From: Robertmurraya dakarensis
GTDB lineage: Bacteria; Bacillota; Bacilli; Bacillales; Cytobacillaceae
DNA length: 64,000 nt
Assembly: GCF_900156875.1 (NCBI RefSeq)
Contig: NZ_LT707408.1
Location: 1,377,395-1,441,394 of the forward strand
Direction: 5' to 3'
Shown here one piece after another: positions 39,947 through 49,649 of this stretch. The notes beneath the pieces were generated by a model, which worked only from the letters and a program-made list of their open reading frames with translations, searched no databases and was not told the DNA's origin. Positions within the stretch are counted from its first letter, which is position 1. Each line of letters starts with the position of its first letter. The position numbers and the translations under genes were made by a program.

Positions 39947-40729
39947 TCAATTTATATCTTTATTGGGTAATGAATCAAGGACCTGCTCAATCGGGATGGC
40001 AAAACCTACTTCTTCGGTTGTTGATTTTGCATACACTACACCGATAACTGTACCGTTTTCACTGATCAATGGACTCCCGCTATTTCCTTTGTAGATAGGT
40101 GCTGAAAGCCTGATAACGCCGCTTTTATGAGATTCTTTCAAGATATTTCCTTCATTAACAATTTGATTATGAAAAAGCGGATTTCCAATCACGTATATAT
40201 GATCTTGGACATTCCAAGCGTCTGGCTCACTAAGACTGAGATAGGGTAGTTTTTCCCCTTTAATCTCAAGGAAAGCAAGGTCTATATCGGTTTCTTCATG
40301 GATAATCTCAGCGTTCATTAATTCGCCGTTAGGAAAAATAACAGTAATTGGATACATGTCATCAACAACATGTCTGTTTGTAACAATTAATCCATCTTCA
40401 GAGATGTTAAAACCTGTTCCTTTTGAATATTGATCTTGAATGGTGACAACGGCTTCTTTATATAATTTAATATCCCCTTGCTGAGAAAGTTCATGAGATT
40501 TTTTTAAAAATTTAATAGATGCAAGGTTAACCACTTGCGGCCACACTTGATTTAGGCTGACAAGTAAAGCGATTGCCAATAAGCCCGCGATGACTCTGCG
40601 AACCAAAGCCTTTCGTTTTCTTTGACGTTCTCTTAATTCTAGATCTTCTTCATTAGGTAAAAAATCTTCCAGAGGTGGTTCATCATAGTGCTCCTCATTT
40701 TCATTATGTTCATGACGATCCATATGCAC
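39947..40729 (-). CDS. Membrane-anchored trypsin-like serine protease (HtrA-like, no PDZ)
   Basis: This 260-residue protein has a charged cytoplasmic N-terminus, one membrane helix (about 45-65, RRVIAGLLAIALLVSL) and an extracytoplasmic trypsin-like domain. The catalytic triad is readable as His in VTNRHVVDD, Asp in EETDIDLAFL and Ser in YKGNSGSPLI. No PDZ domain follows, unlike HtrA/DegP. GTG at 40729 is used with GAGAGG five bases upstream; an ATG two codons later is possible. It lies alone between glnA and a decayed gene. Its substrate is unknown. Confidence 0.85.
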   Translation of the reverse strand: MHMDRHEHNENEEHYDEPPLEDFLPNEEDLELRERQRKRKALVRRVIAGLLAIALLVSLNQVWPQVVNLASIKFLKKSHELSQQGDIKLYKEAVVTIQDQYSKGTGFNISEDGLIVTNRHVVDDMYPITVIFPNGELMNAEIIHEETDIDLAFLEIKGEKLPYLSLSEPDAWNVQDHIYVIGNPLFHNQIVNEGNILKESHKSGVIRLSAPIYKGNSGSPLISENGTVIGVVYAKSTTEEVGFAIPIEQVLDSLPNKDIN

Positions 40730-40842
40730 GATTTCCTCTCACCGATTATTATTCATGAATTTTCTGTCATAATTGTTATCATATATTCATTAATATGAAC
40801 ATTTCCTCTCTAATTATCACATAAACATCAGTATGTAAAAAA

Positions 40843-40869
40843 GCATTCAGTCTTGAATTGCCTGAATGC
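40843..40869 (-). terminator. Terminator downstream of the decayed DUF389 gene
   Basis: GCATTCAG and CTGAATGC flank a short loop, with an A run on the plus strand giving the minus-strand T tract. It still stands after the broken gene at 40882-41345. Confidence 0.7.
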
Positions 40870-40881
40870 ATTTAACCTTTT

Positions 40882-41345
40882 TTACCTTATTCTCAAAGGG
40901 TTACTCTCATTTTTTGTCTCAAGTGAAGTATCCTGCTTAATGGTAATAAGGACTTTTCTCTTTAATTCCTCTTCGAGCACATTTTCTAATGCGCTTATAA
41001 ATTGTTGATCTAAACGTTCATTACCGACAATAGTTAACATGATATGATAGGTACCCGATCCTTGGGTATAAGAAAATTCAAAATCTTCAAGTTCGGTTCC
41101 ATCGAAAAGAGTGAGTTTCTCTAATACTTTGTTCTCGATGATTTCCCCCGGTGTTTTATAGTATTTGAAAGCAGACCATATGTAGCCATGGAGCAGGATA
41201 ATACCACCATGATGTAAAAATAAGCATCAGGTTGAGAGTCTCGTTTAATAGTGGTAAGGATTTTGGTTAATTCATGTTCAGATAACACATGCCTTTTCTT
41301 TTTACTAGTTTTGACGGTAGTATCTTCTCTGATAGTTGGCTCCAT
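40882..41345 (-). pseudogene. Decayed DUF389-type membrane protein gene with internal deletion and frameshift
   Basis: The start is healthy (ATG at 41345, GAGAGG upstream). About 60 residues include SEHELTKILTTIKRDSQPDA and the first membrane helix FYIMVVLSCSMATYGLLSNT, which resembles the DUF389/TIGR00341 family. At about 41170 the frame breaks: the original frame soon stops, while another frame carries a coherent end (KTPGEIIENKVLEKLTLF onward, then ALENVLEEELKRKVLITI) to a stop at 40882. Most of the membrane core is missing between them. The simplest reading is a deletion that fused the two ends out of frame. Family assignment is by eye. Confidence 0.6.
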
Positions 41346-41451
41346 TTTTATATACCTCTCATTTCCTATATGGCTATTATACTAAGGAACTAGGTGGTAT
41401 GTATTTGATGAATTTATGAAATAAGTTGGGGTTCACGATCTTCTAGCGCAT

Positions 41452-41482
41452 AAAAAAAAGCAGACATTTGACTGCTGCTTTT
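41452..41482 (-). terminator. lexA terminator
   Basis: On the minus strand, AGCAG...CTGCT flanks an 11-base loop and is followed by eight T, just past the lexA stop. Confidence 0.75.
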
Positions 41483-41498
41483 TAAGAGATTCTTATAG

Positions 41499-42122
41499 TT
41501 AGTGAATGTGACGATAAACGCCGATTACTTTACCTAGAATGGAAACATTTCTTAAAATGATGGGTTCCATAGTAGAGTTTTCTGGCTGCAGGCGAATATA
41601 GTCCTTTTCTTTAAAAAAGCGTTTAACTGTCGCTTCATCTTCTTCTGTCATCGCAACGACAATATCCCCATTATTTGCTGTTTGCTGCTGTCTGACAATG
41701 ACATAATCACCATCAAGTATTCCGGCTTCAATCATACTTTCTCCCATGATTTCAAGCATGAAAACTGATTCGTCCGCAGGTGCTAAACGTTCCGGCAATG
41801 GAAAAAACTCTTCAACATTTTCAATTGCGGTTATTGGAAGTCCTGCAGTAACCTTCCCAACAATCGGTACATTAATTACATTGCTCTTTGGAATATTGGA
41901 AGCGTCATCTATTTCCAAAATCTCAATGGCACGCGGTTTGGTTGGGTCACGGCGAATTAGTCCCTTACTTTCTAGTCTTGCAAGATGCCCATGCACGGTC
42001 GAACTTGATGCAAGACCAACAGCTTCCCCAATTTCACGCACAGATGGCGGATATCCTTTTTGCTTTACTTCTTCTTTAATAAATTCCAGAATGTCTTGCT
42101 GCCTTTTTGATAGTTTCACCAT
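41499..42122 (-). CDS. lexA: SOS repressor LexA
   Basis: This 207-residue repressor has an N-terminal winged helix ([15 protein letters not shown]) and a C-terminal S24 peptidase domain. The self-cleavage site is Ala93-Gly94 (VTAGLP), and the Ser129 (MGESM) / Lys167 dyad is intact. ATG at 42122 is chosen for GAGGTG seven bases upstream and the standard N-terminus; a longer upstream frame is not conserved. It is divergent from yneA, and LexA boxes in the shared spacer imply autoregulation. Confidence 0.96.
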   Translation of the reverse strand: MVKLSKRQQDILEFIKEEVKQKGYPPSVREIGEAVGLASSSTVHGHLARLESKGLIRRDPTKPRAIEILEIDDASNIPKSNVINVPIVGKVTAGLPITAIENVEEFFPLPERLAPADESVFMLEIMGESMIEAGILDGDYVIVRQQQTANNGDIVVAMTEEDEATVKRFFKEKDYIRLQPENSTMEPIILRNVSILGKVIGVYRHIH

Positions 42123-42155
42123 TCCAACACACCTCGTCTGGATAATCTTTGATTT

Positions 42156-42184
42156 ATTATAGCATGTATTTCCACTGCATACAA
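42156..42184 (-). promoter_or_regulatory. lexA promoter
   Basis: On the minus strand, TTGTAT, a 17-base spacer and TATAAT precede lexA. A LexA box overlaps the -35. Confidence 0.8.
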
Positions 42185-42195
42185 ACATAAGTTCG
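42182..42195 (-). promoter_or_regulatory. LexA box 1 (lexA promoter)
   Basis: CGAACTTATGTTTG on the minus strand matches 12 of 14 consensus positions and overlaps the lexA -35 box. Confidence 0.8.
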
Positions 42196-42205
42196 AATTT
42201 TTGGG

Positions 42206-42234
42206 TTGACAGAAACAAATGTTCGTATTAAAAT
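42206..42234 (+). promoter_or_regulatory. yneAB promoter
   Basis: TTGACA, a 17-base spacer and TAAAAT lie upstream of yneA. LexA box 2 fills the spacer, so repressor and RNA polymerase should compete. Confidence 0.8.
42212..42225 (-). promoter_or_regulatory. LexA box 2 (yneA promoter)
   Basis: CGAACATTTGTTTC on the minus strand matches 13 of 14 positions of CGAACRNRYGTTYC. It is the best of the three boxes here. Confidence 0.85.
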
Positions 42235-42254
42235 CATCATTAAAGAACGAAAAA

Positions 42255-42268
42255 CGAACATATATTCT
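42255..42268 (+). promoter_or_regulatory. LexA box 3 (yneA leader)
   Basis: CGAACATATATTCT matches 12 of 14 consensus positions and lies just before the yneA ribosome site. Confidence 0.6.
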
Positions 42269-42286
42269 TAATCAGAGGTGTTTGAA

Positions 42287-42610
42287 ATGAGGAAAATCTG
42301 GAAGCGGCATTCCTATGCAATTATATTAATTCTATTAAGCTTTTCGATTACGTTAATTCTTTCAGAGAAATCTAGTGATGAAACAGATGAATACATTGCT
42401 ATCAAAGTAATGGAGGGAGAAACCATTTGGGAGATTTCAGAAAGATATGCTGAGGAACATGGTCTGTCGCCTAATCAATTTATCAATTGGGTAAAGAAAA
42501 CGAATGAAATTGATGAATACATTCTTGCGGGAGAGTCAATTATTATTCCAGTTTCTAAAGAAAAGTTATATGCTAATAATTACGCAAGTATAGAAAAAAA
42601 TGATGAATAA
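42287..42610 (+). CDS. yneA: SOS-induced cell division inhibitor YneA
   Basis: This 107-residue protein has an N-terminal membrane helix (about 9-27) followed by a LysM-like domain (IAIKVMEGETIWEISERYAEEH through GESIIIPV). In B. subtilis YneA delays septation during the SOS response and is cleared by proteolysis. The ATG at 42287 follows AGAGGTG; a GTG at 42278 lies inside that ribosome site. It is divergent from lexA under LexA boxes and followed 12 bases later by yneB. Confidence 0.93.
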   Translation: MRKIWKRHSYAIILILLSFSITLILSEKSSDETDEYIAIKVMEGETIWEISERYAEEHGLSPNQFINWVKKTNEIDEYILAGESIIIPVSKEKLYANNYASIEKNDE

Positions 42611-43273
<663 letters not shown>

Positions 43274-43403
43274 TCATAAGCTCTATACTTGTAAATATAT
43301 TAGGTTTCTAGTAACATAAAGTGAACCTTCTTTTAGAAGTTTCTTTTTGTTTACCATTAAATCCATCATATTTGAATATATAGTACGATAAAGGAGCTTG
43401 GAA

Positions 43404-43637
43404 ATGCTATCTAAGGAGAAATTAGCAAGAATTAATGAGCTGGCCAACAAAGCAAAGAATTCTCGTTTAACGGAGGAAGAAGCGAAGGAACAATCTAGAC
43501 TGAGAAAAGAGTACTTACAAACTTTTCGCTCATCCATGTTAAATACGTTAAAGGGCGTAACAATCGTTGACCCTAATGGCGAAGATGTGACACCAAAAAA
43601 GTTAAAAGAATATCAAAATAAAAATCGTTTACATTAA
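43404..43637 (+). CDS. ynzC: DUF896 protein YnzC
   Basis: This 77-residue helical hairpin protein (MLSKEKLARINELANKAK, then RKEYLQTFRSSMLNTLKG) is conserved in Bacilli. In B. subtilis it belongs to the SOS-associated yneA-yneB-ynzC unit. ATG at 43404 is chosen with AAGGAG seven bases upstream. Its molecular function is unknown. A terminator follows. Confidence 0.93.
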   Translation: MLSKEKLARINELANKAKNSRLTEEEAKEQSRLRKEYLQTFRSSMLNTLKGVTIVDPNGEDVTPKKLKEYQNKNRLH

Positions 43638-43650
43638 TAAGGTAATGATA

Positions 43651-43680
43651 GGGAATACAATACATTGTATTCCTTTTTTG
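43651..43680 (+). terminator. ynzC terminator
   Basis: GGAATACAAT pairs with ATTGTATTCC across a 2-base centre, followed by T residues. Confidence 0.8.
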
Positions 43681-43861
43681 TTAGGGGAGAAAATTTTTAA
43701 GATAGGTCAAATTTTGTATTTTTATAATAGTGGTTTGTAAGTAGGAATATCGGTATAATTCTCCTTTTTTTTCGTTATTATCCAATTAACCATTGTACAA
43801 AGAAACAACCCACTATAATATAAGTAAGTAGGTATACATACAATAGAAGGGATTGAACAAA

Positions 43862-45868
43862 ATGTTTGGACAAGTTGATACTTTATCGATTAACACAATA
43901 AGAACTTTGTCAATCGATGCAATTGAGAAAGCAAATTCAGGCCATCCTGGAATGCCAATGGGAGCAGCACCGATGGCATATACACTTTGGACACGCTATA
44001 TGAATATTAACCCAAAGAATCCTGAGTGGTTTAATCGTGATCGCTTTGTTTTATCTGCAGGTCATGGGTCAATGTTATTGTACAGCCTCCTTCACTTATC
44101 AGGCTATGATGTCAGCATGGATGACATTAAGGATTTCCGCCAATGGGGTAGTAAAACACCTGGCCATCCTGAATACGGGCATACTCCAGGGGTAGACGCT
44201 ACAACAGGCCCATTAGGCCAAGGTATTTCAATGGCAGTTGGGATGGCTATGGCTGAACGTCATTTAGCTGCTGTATATAATAAGGATCAATATGAATTAG
44301 TAAATCATTATACATACAGTATTTGTGGTGACGGTGACTTAATGGAAGGAGTATCTGCAGAAGCAGCTTCTTTAGCAGGTCACTTAAAATTGGGCAAATT
44401 AGTGGTTCTTTATGATTCAAATGATATCTCACTAGATGGGGATTTAGATCGATCATTCTCAGAAAGTGTAGCAAAGCGTTTTGATTCATATGGTTGGCAG
44501 TACCTGCGTGTGGAAGATGGCAATGATCTTAATGAAATTGCTAAAGCTATTGAAGAAGCAAAAGGTGATGAAAATAGACCGACCTTAATTGAAGTTAGAA
44601 CCATCATTGGTTATGGTTCACCGTCTAAATCTGGAAAATCTGACGTTCACGGTGCTCCTTTAGGTGCGGACGAACTTAAGCTAACTAAAGAAGCCTACAA
44701 ATGGGACTTTGAAGCTGATTTTCATGTTCCAGAAGAGGTGTACGATCAGTTTAAGAAATTCACGCTTGAAAATGGTCAGAAGAAAGAAAAAGAATGGAAC
44801 GATACACTTGCAGCTTATAAAAATGAGTATCCTGAATTAGGAGCTCAATTTGAAGCAGCAATGAAGGGTGAGCTAATCCAAGGATGGGATAAGGATCTCC
44901 CTGTATATGAAGAAGGTAAAAGTCTTGCTTCGCGTGCATCATCAGGAGAAGCTTTAAATGCGATTGCCAAAAATCTTCCGTACTTTGTCGGTGGATCTGC
45001 TGACCTAGCTGGTTCCAATAAGACAACAATAAAAGGAACAGATGATTTTACACCAGCTAACTATGCTGGAAGAAATATATGGTTTGGTGTACGTGAATTT
45101 GCAATGGGTGCGGCTATGAATGGTATGGCTCTTCACGGTGGAGTCAAGGTATTTGGTGGAACATTCTTTGTATTTTCTGATTATTTACGCCCAGCAATCC
45201 GTTTAGCTGCGTTAATGAAGCTTCCAGTAACCTATGTGTTTACACATGATAGTATCGCTGTTGGAGAAGATGGGCCTACACATGAGCCTGTAGAGCAATT
45301 GGCAGCACTGCGTGCAATGCCGAATATCAATGTCGTTCGTCCAGCAGATGGAAATGAAACAGCTGCAGCATGGAAAATTGCAGTTGAATCAACGGATGAA
45401 CCGACCGCACTTGTCTTAACTCGTCAAAATTTACCGACGATCAAAGGTACAGATGCAAATGCTTATGAGGGAGTATCCAAAGGTGCATATGTAGTATCAC
45501 CTGCAGAAAATGGTAATCCGGATGTTCTTCTTTTAGCGTCAGGATCTGAAGTTGGCCTTGCAGTGGAGGCACAGAAAGCATTGGTGAATGAGGGTATACA
45601 GGCATCTGTAGTAAGTATGCCATCATGGTACAGATTCGAAAAGCAGTCAAAAGAATATAAGGAAAGTGTTATTCCTAAAAATGTGAAAAAGCGCTTAGGT
45701 ATCGAAATGGGAGCTTCATTAGGTTGGCATCGCTATACAGGAGATGAAGGAGATGTACTAGCGATTGATCAATTTGGTGCTTCTGCTCCAGGTGAAACCA
45801 TTATGAAAGAATATGGTTTTACTGTTGAGAACGTCGTAGCACGAGTGAAAGCTTTATTAAATAATTAA
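43862..45868 (+). CDS. tkt: Transketolase
   Basis: This 668-residue TPP enzyme of the pentose phosphate pathway shows the conserved [17 protein letters not shown], the TPP motif [30 protein letters not shown], and [18 protein letters not shown] in the pyrimidine domain. ATG at 43862 is preferred (GAAGG upstream); a TTG three codons earlier is too close. The position between ynzC and sirA is as in B. subtilis, and it is monocistronic by its terminator. Confidence 0.98.
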   Translation: MFGQVDTLSINTIRTLSIDAIEKANSGHPGMPMGAAPMAYTLWTRYMNINPKNPEWFNRDRFVLSAGHGSMLLYSLLHLSGYDVSMDDIKDFRQWGSKTPGHPEYGHTPGVDATTGPLGQGISMAVGMAMAERHLAAVYNKDQYELVNHYTYSICGDGDLMEGVSAEAASLAGHLKLGKLVVLYDSNDISLDGDLDRSFSESVAKRFDSYGWQYLRVEDGNDLNEIAKAIEEAKGDENRPTLIEVRTIIGYGSPSKSGKSDVHGAPLGADELKLTKEAYKWDFEADFHVPEEVYDQFKKFTLENGQKKEKEWNDTLAAYKNEYPELGAQFEAAMKGELIQGWDKDLPVYEEGKSLASRASSGEALNAIAKNLPYFVGGSADLAGSNKTTIKGTDDFTPANYAGRNIWFGVREFAMGAAMNGMALHGGVKVFGGTFFVFSDYLRPAIRLAALMKLPVTYVFTHDSIAVGEDGPTHEPVEQLAALRAMPNINVVRPADGNETAAAWKIAVESTDEPTALVLTRQNLPTIKGTDANAYEGVSKGAYVVSPAENGNPDVLLLASGSEVGLAVEAQKALVNEGIQASVVSMPSWYRFEKQSKEYKESVIPKNVKKRLGIEMGASLGWHRYTGDEGDVLAIDQFGASAPGETIMKEYGFTVENVVARVKALLNN

Positions 45869-45875
45869 TATTTTT

Positions 45876-45912
45876 GAGAGACATTGGGCGTATACCAATG
45901 TCTCTCTTTAAC
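45876..45912 (+). terminator. tkt terminator
   Basis: GAGAGACATTGG pairs perfectly with CCAATGTCTCTC across a 7-base loop; the T tract is weak. Confidence 0.75.
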
Positions 45913-46097
45913 TTTTGAGGTATAGACACGGTTCCTTTTCCTCCCTTTTTAAATGATGTTCATATATAATAATAGTACTAATAGTTGGAAATTTATGAAT
46001 TCGACAAAAAAAGTGAAAATTTTTGACTTAATAGAACAAACTATTGGAATTCTTTTTACTATAATGAAAGAAAAGGGAAAAAAGGAGAGGGGATTTA

Positions 46098-46535
46098 GTG
46101 AGAAACTATCAAGTATATTTAATTGATGATGAATTTGCCTCCCATTACTTTGGAAGAGAAAGTATGTTTTATAAACTTTTTAAGGATTATGATAGATCTT
46201 TTGGAGATATGAAAGTCATTTTATCTAAACAGATAAATTTTATTACGAAACCAATCCCTACCTTAAGAATCCACCAAACCATTCATCAGCATCTCCAAAA
46301 AAAGCGAGGATTTCGCACAAATAAAGGTAAATACTATTACGAAATTGGAAAAAATAGCTGCGCAAATCTCGCTGTCCATGACCGTTATATAGAAATACAA
46401 GCAAGTGGAAGCTATGAATCAGAAACAGTATTTTTTGAAGTATTGCGAAAAAATGAGCATTCTTTTTTAGCGATTGACTTGAACAATGATCGTTACGGAT
46501 GGTTAAAACCGATTAAGGAAAGAAAATTTGTTTAA
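46098..46535 (+). CDS. sirA: Sporulation inhibitor of replication SirA (YneE)
   Basis: This 145-residue protein is colinear with B. subtilis sirA, with matching features: YLIDDEFASHYFGRES at the N-terminus and GYGWLKP-like RYGWLKPIKERKFV at the C-terminus. In B. subtilis SirA binds DnaA domain I and blocks new rounds of replication during sporulation, and is induced by Spo0A. The start is GTG with GGAGAGGGG upstream. Confidence 0.92.
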   Translation: MRNYQVYLIDDEFASHYFGRESMFYKLFKDYDRSFGDMKVILSKQINFITKPIPTLRIHQTIHQHLQKKRGFRTNKGKYYYEIGKNSCANLAVHDRYIEIQASGSYESETVFFEVLRKNEHSFLAIDLNNDRYGWLKPIKERKFV

Positions 46536-46620
46536 ATGTAAGAAAATCTGAGTCAAATATTGTATAATAGCATTTGGTCTAGTACACTTTATGATAGACA
46601 ACATGAAGGAGGAAGTATAT

Positions 46621-46836
46621 ATGTGGACATATATTCTAGTCGGTATACTAGCTTTGCTTGCTGGTGTAGCACTAGGATTTTTCATTGCTCGTAGATACAT
46701 GATGGACTACTTGAAGAAAAATCCACCAATTAACGAACAAATGCTAAAAATGATGATGATGCAAATGGGAATGAAACCTTCTCAGAAGAAAATCAATCAA
46801 ATGATGCAGGCGATGAATAAGCAGCAAGGCAAGTAA
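46621..46836 (+). CDS. yneF: UPF0154 small membrane protein YneF
   Basis: This 71-residue protein has one N-terminal membrane helix ([20 protein letters not shown]) followed by a conserved cationic tail ([23 protein letters not shown]). The ATG at 46621 follows AAGGAGGAAG, giving the standard family N-terminus; an ATG at 46591 precedes that ribosome site. Its function is unknown, although it is widely conserved in Bacilli and Mollicutes. Confidence 0.95.
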   Translation: MWTYILVGILALLAGVALGFFIARRYMMDYLKKNPPINEQMLKMMMMQMGMKPSQKKINQMMQAMNKQQGK

Positions 46837-46845
46837 TAATAGATA

Positions 46846-46880
46846 AATCCTGCTGAACGGGCAGTTAAGCGGGATTTTTC
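46846..46880 (+). terminator. yneF terminator
   Basis: An imperfect stem (AATCC/GGATT with an inner GC) is followed by T residues. Confidence 0.55.
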
Positions 46881-46912
46881 TTGAGCATTTATATGAGCGA
46901 TTCAACTAATTT

Positions 46913-46951
46913 AAACCACTTTTTCTTATAAGTTAGAAATAGTGGTTTTTT
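46913..46951 (+). terminator. Second terminator-like hairpin downstream of yneF
   Basis: AAACCACT pairs with AGTGGTTT, with an inner TTTCT/AGAAA extension, followed by T residues. Confidence 0.7.
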
Positions 46952-46999
46952 ATGTTTCCTGCCTAATGGAGTTCAAAAACAATCGTGAATTAATTTCTT

Positions 47000-47054
47000 A
47001 ATCATTACCTTGAGTTTTTTATAAAAGTGTCATGGAAAACTCAAGGTAATGATT
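47000..47054. repeat. 19-bp perfect inverted repeat upstream of ccdA
   Basis: The arms are 47000-47018 (AATCATTACCTTGAGTTTT) and 47036-47054 (exact reverse complement) with a 17-base loop. Only a weak T-rich tail follows. It is the third hairpin in the 46837-47168 gap and the longest perfect stem in the window. Its function is unknown. Confidence 0.7.
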
Positions 47055-47168
47055 GTTTTAATGGGGATAGAATTAGTTTAGACACAAACTGTTCACAGAT
47101 TATTTGTTATCTTTTCATGAGGATATTTGTTAGAATGGGTAATGAATCATTAACTAGGAGTTGTTAAC

Positions 47169-47876
47169 ATGGCAGATGTGAACGTATTCCTTGCTCTTGG
47201 AGCGGGCTTCTTAAGTTTTATTTCCCCTTGTTGTTTACCGCTTTATCCTGCTTTCTTATCATACATCACAGGGATGTCTGTAGGAGAACTGAAAAATGAA
47301 AATGCCATGCTTCAAAGAAGAAGTTTATTACATACACTTTTTTTTCTACTGGGATTTTCAATAATCTTTTTGGCGTTAGGATTTAGTACGACCTTTATAG
47401 GAAGATTTTTTAGTGAATATCAAGATTTGATCCGTCAGTTAGGCGCTATTTTCATCGTCTTTTTTGGGCTTGTGATTGTAGGGTTTTTAAGTCCGGAATT
47501 TCTAATGAAGGACCGAAAATTCGAGTTTAAGAATAGACCATCTGGCTATTTTGGATCAACATTAATTGGGGTTGCTTTTGCAGCTGGATGGACACCTTGT
47601 ACAGGACCAATCCTTATGTCAGTCATTGCGTTAGCAGCTACGAATCCTGGCTCAGGACTACTTTATATGGTATCTTATATACTTGGATTTGCTATCCCCT
47701 TTCTAATCCTCTCATTTTTTATTGGAAAAATGCAATGGATTCGAAAACACAATGTTATTATCATGAAAATTGGCGGTTACATCATGATTGTAATGGGGAT
47801 CGTTTTATTTTTTGATTGGATGACTAAAATTATTGCGGTATTTTCTGGTTTGTTTGGCGGATTTACTGGATTTTAA
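47169..47876 (+). CDS. ccdA: Cytochrome c biogenesis thiol-disulfide transporter CcdA
   Basis: This 235-residue DsbD-type membrane protein has six predicted helices. The two redox cysteine regions are SPCCLPLYP near the N-terminus and [10 protein letters not shown] in the second half. It moves reducing equivalents across the membrane to apocytochrome c maturation (ResA) and, in B. subtilis, to spore cortex StoA. The ATG follows TAGGAG. It heads the ccdA-ccdB-ccdC cluster. Confidence 0.95.
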   Translation: MADVNVFLALGAGFLSFISPCCLPLYPAFLSYITGMSVGELKNENAMLQRRSLLHTLFFLLGFSIIFLALGFSTTFIGRFFSEYQDLIRQLGAIFIVFFGLVIVGFLSPEFLMKDRKFEFKNRPSGYFGSTLIGVAFAAGWTPCTGPILMSVIALAATNPGSGLLYMVSYILGFAIPFLILSFFIGKMQWIRKHNVIIMKIGGYIMIVMGIVLFFDWMTKIIAVFSGLFGGFTGF

Positions 47877-47951
47877 ATACTCGTCAATAAATTATAAATG
47901 TACGCATCTGAGAATATATGTTTAGTGTTATTGTTTTTGGGGGTAACTAAG

Positions 47952-48311
47952 ATGGCAAGGATATTGATAGTGGATGATGCAAAGTTTATGAGACTGACTC
48001 TTACCAATATATTAATGAAAGCGGATCATGAAGTTGTAGGAGAAGGTGAAAATGGATTGGATGCGATCCGGCTTTATCGCGAGCTGCAGCCAGATTTAGT
48101 TACTTTGGACATAACCATGCCTGAGATGAGCGGTCTTGAAGCGGTGAAGGAAATAAAAAAAGAGTACCCGCAAGCAAAGATTGTTATGTGTTCCGCTATG
48201 GGACAGCAGAGAATGGTGGTAGAATCCATCGAAGCCGGAGCAAAAGACTTTATCGTGAAACCTTTTGATGAGGGAAGGGTATTAGAAGCCATTAATCGAG
48301 TTTTAAATTAA
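47952..48311 (+). CDS. ccdB: Single-domain response regulator CcdB (YneI)
   Basis: This 119-residue receiver-only protein is CheY-like. It has the acidic pocket LIVDDAKFM, phosphoacceptor Asp in PDLVTLDITMPEMSG and Lys in DFIVKPFD. It carries no output domain. In B. subtilis it sits between ccdA and ccdC, but is not strictly required for cytochrome c synthesis. ATG at 47952 matches the receiver start. The partner kinase is unknown. Confidence 0.93.
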   Translation: MARILIVDDAKFMRLTLTNILMKADHEVVGEGENGLDAIRLYRELQPDLVTLDITMPEMSGLEAVKEIKKEYPQAKIVMCSAMGQQRMVVESIEAGAKDFIVKPFDEGRVLEAINRVLN

Positions 48312-48482
48312 TTGTCTAAAGCCATTTGAGCTTTTTGCTTAAATGGTTTTTTACATGGAAATTATGACAAGAATGAGTCTAAATCATCAAGATGATAGAA
48401 AAACAATAGCGAAACCTTTTTTCTAATAAAGAGGTTTACGATATAATGATAGTTGAAACCTATAATGTAAAGGATGACGATA

Positions 48483-48971
48483 ATGGACATCGTTGTGATC
48501 ACTTCGATCGGAGCTGTCTTCATGGCAGTATTTGCATTGTTTGTGCGGATGAAGGCGGCAAAAAAACCCGTTTCAGCCAAGAAAATAATTCTTCCTCCCA
48601 TATTTATGAGTACTGGAGCATTAATGTTTATTTTTCCAATGTTTCGTGTAACTCCAATTGAAATCATAGAAGCCCTATCGGTTGGAATACTATTTTCGAT
48701 TCTGCTTATAAAAACATCGAAGTTTGAAATTCGTGATAATGAAATATATTTAAAGCGTTCTCGTGCATTCATCTATATATTAATTAGCTTGTTAGCTTTA
48801 CGAATAGTTGCAAAACTATATCTTAGTGCTTCAATTGAAGTAGGAGAACTAGGAGGGATGTTCTGGATCCTTGCTTTTGGCATGATTGTTCCATGGAGAG
48901 TTGCGATGTTTATTAGCTATCGCAAGCTTCAGCGCGAACTGTATGGAAACATGAACATTAAAATTTTATAG
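48483..48971 (+). CDS. ccdC: Cytochrome c biogenesis-associated membrane protein CcdC (YneJ)
   Basis: This 162-residue DUF1453-type membrane protein has four likely helices (MDIVVITSIGAVFMAVFALFV first). It is colinear with B. subtilis ccdC. ATG at 48483 is preferred with AAAGGA eight bases upstream. Its function is unclear. It is convergent with yneK. Confidence 0.93.
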   Translation: MDIVVITSIGAVFMAVFALFVRMKAAKKPVSAKKIILPPIFMSTGALMFIFPMFRVTPIEIIEALSVGILFSILLIKTSKFEIRDNEIYLKRSRAFIYILISLLALRIVAKLYLSASIEVGELGGMFWILAFGMIVPWRVAMFISYRKLQRELYGNMNIKIL

Positions 48972-49006
48972 TAAAAAGGCCGGGTGTAGTGAACTCGGCC
49001 TTTTTA

Positions 49007-49435
49007 CTAAAATAAATGATGATAAGGAGTGACATCAATTTTTTTCTCTTTTAATTTTTTTAATAGAAATTTATGATCTCGTTTTGGAGTTGCCAATATA
49101 TATCCTCTGATCACGAGGTCTTCTGTCACTTTATCCTTTTTTTCATTTAGTGTTAACTCTCCGATTTTTCCAGCTATTTTTTGCCTTGCTACATCTCGAA
49201 ACAATTCAGGTACAGGGCTTACTAAATCTTCTAGCAAATCTTTTTCTCTCTGTTCCCAAAGATGTCTAGTTTTACTAACATAGTACTCTTCCCAATCCAT
49301 ATCTGATTTGCCGTCTTCCTTAGGCATTCTTTTTAGAAATTTTCGAAACATAAAGAATCCGCCGATCGCCATAGAACCAGCAAATATTACAATCCATACT
49401 AAAATAAACCATAAAAACCAGCCTTCAAGTTGCAT
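49007..49435 (-). CDS. yneK: DUF2621 membrane protein YneK
   Basis: This protein of about 142 residues has an N-terminal membrane helix (WFLWFILVWIVIFAGSM) and a soluble helical part with MDWEEYYV and DVARQKIAGKIGELTL. Position and sequence match B. subtilis yneK. ATG at 49435 is preferred over an adjacent GTG because AGGTG then has a better spacing. Its function is unknown. It is the last gene in the B. subtilis-like order. Confidence 0.9.
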   Translation of the reverse strand: MQLEGWFLWFILVWIVIFAGSMAIGGFFMFRKFLKRMPKEDGKSDMDWEEYYVSKTRHLWEQREKDLLEDLVSPVPELFRDVARQKIAGKIGELTLNEKKDKVTEDLVIRGYILATPKRDHKFLLKKLKEKKIDVTPYHHLF

Positions 49436-49605
49436 CACAATTCACCTACATAATAGTTCTATTCCGCTTTATTATAGACCTTAATAGCGTTGTTCTACAA
49501 GGAATTCGATGAGATAAGTAGTAAGTTCTTTTTTAGAAGAATGAAGGAGTTAAGTAGATTTACTTTTTTCGCCACATTCTCCTGCAATTTACCGGAATGT
49601 ATCTA

Positions 49606-49634
49606 TTGATACGAACTGGTTTTCCCGGTATAAT
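49606..49634 (+). promoter_or_regulatory. selC promoter
   Basis: TTGATA, a 17-base spacer and a perfect TATAAT end 15 bases before the tRNA 5' end. This is a strong vegetative promoter. Confidence 0.85.
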
Positions 49635-49649
49635 GATAATTGTCTATTC

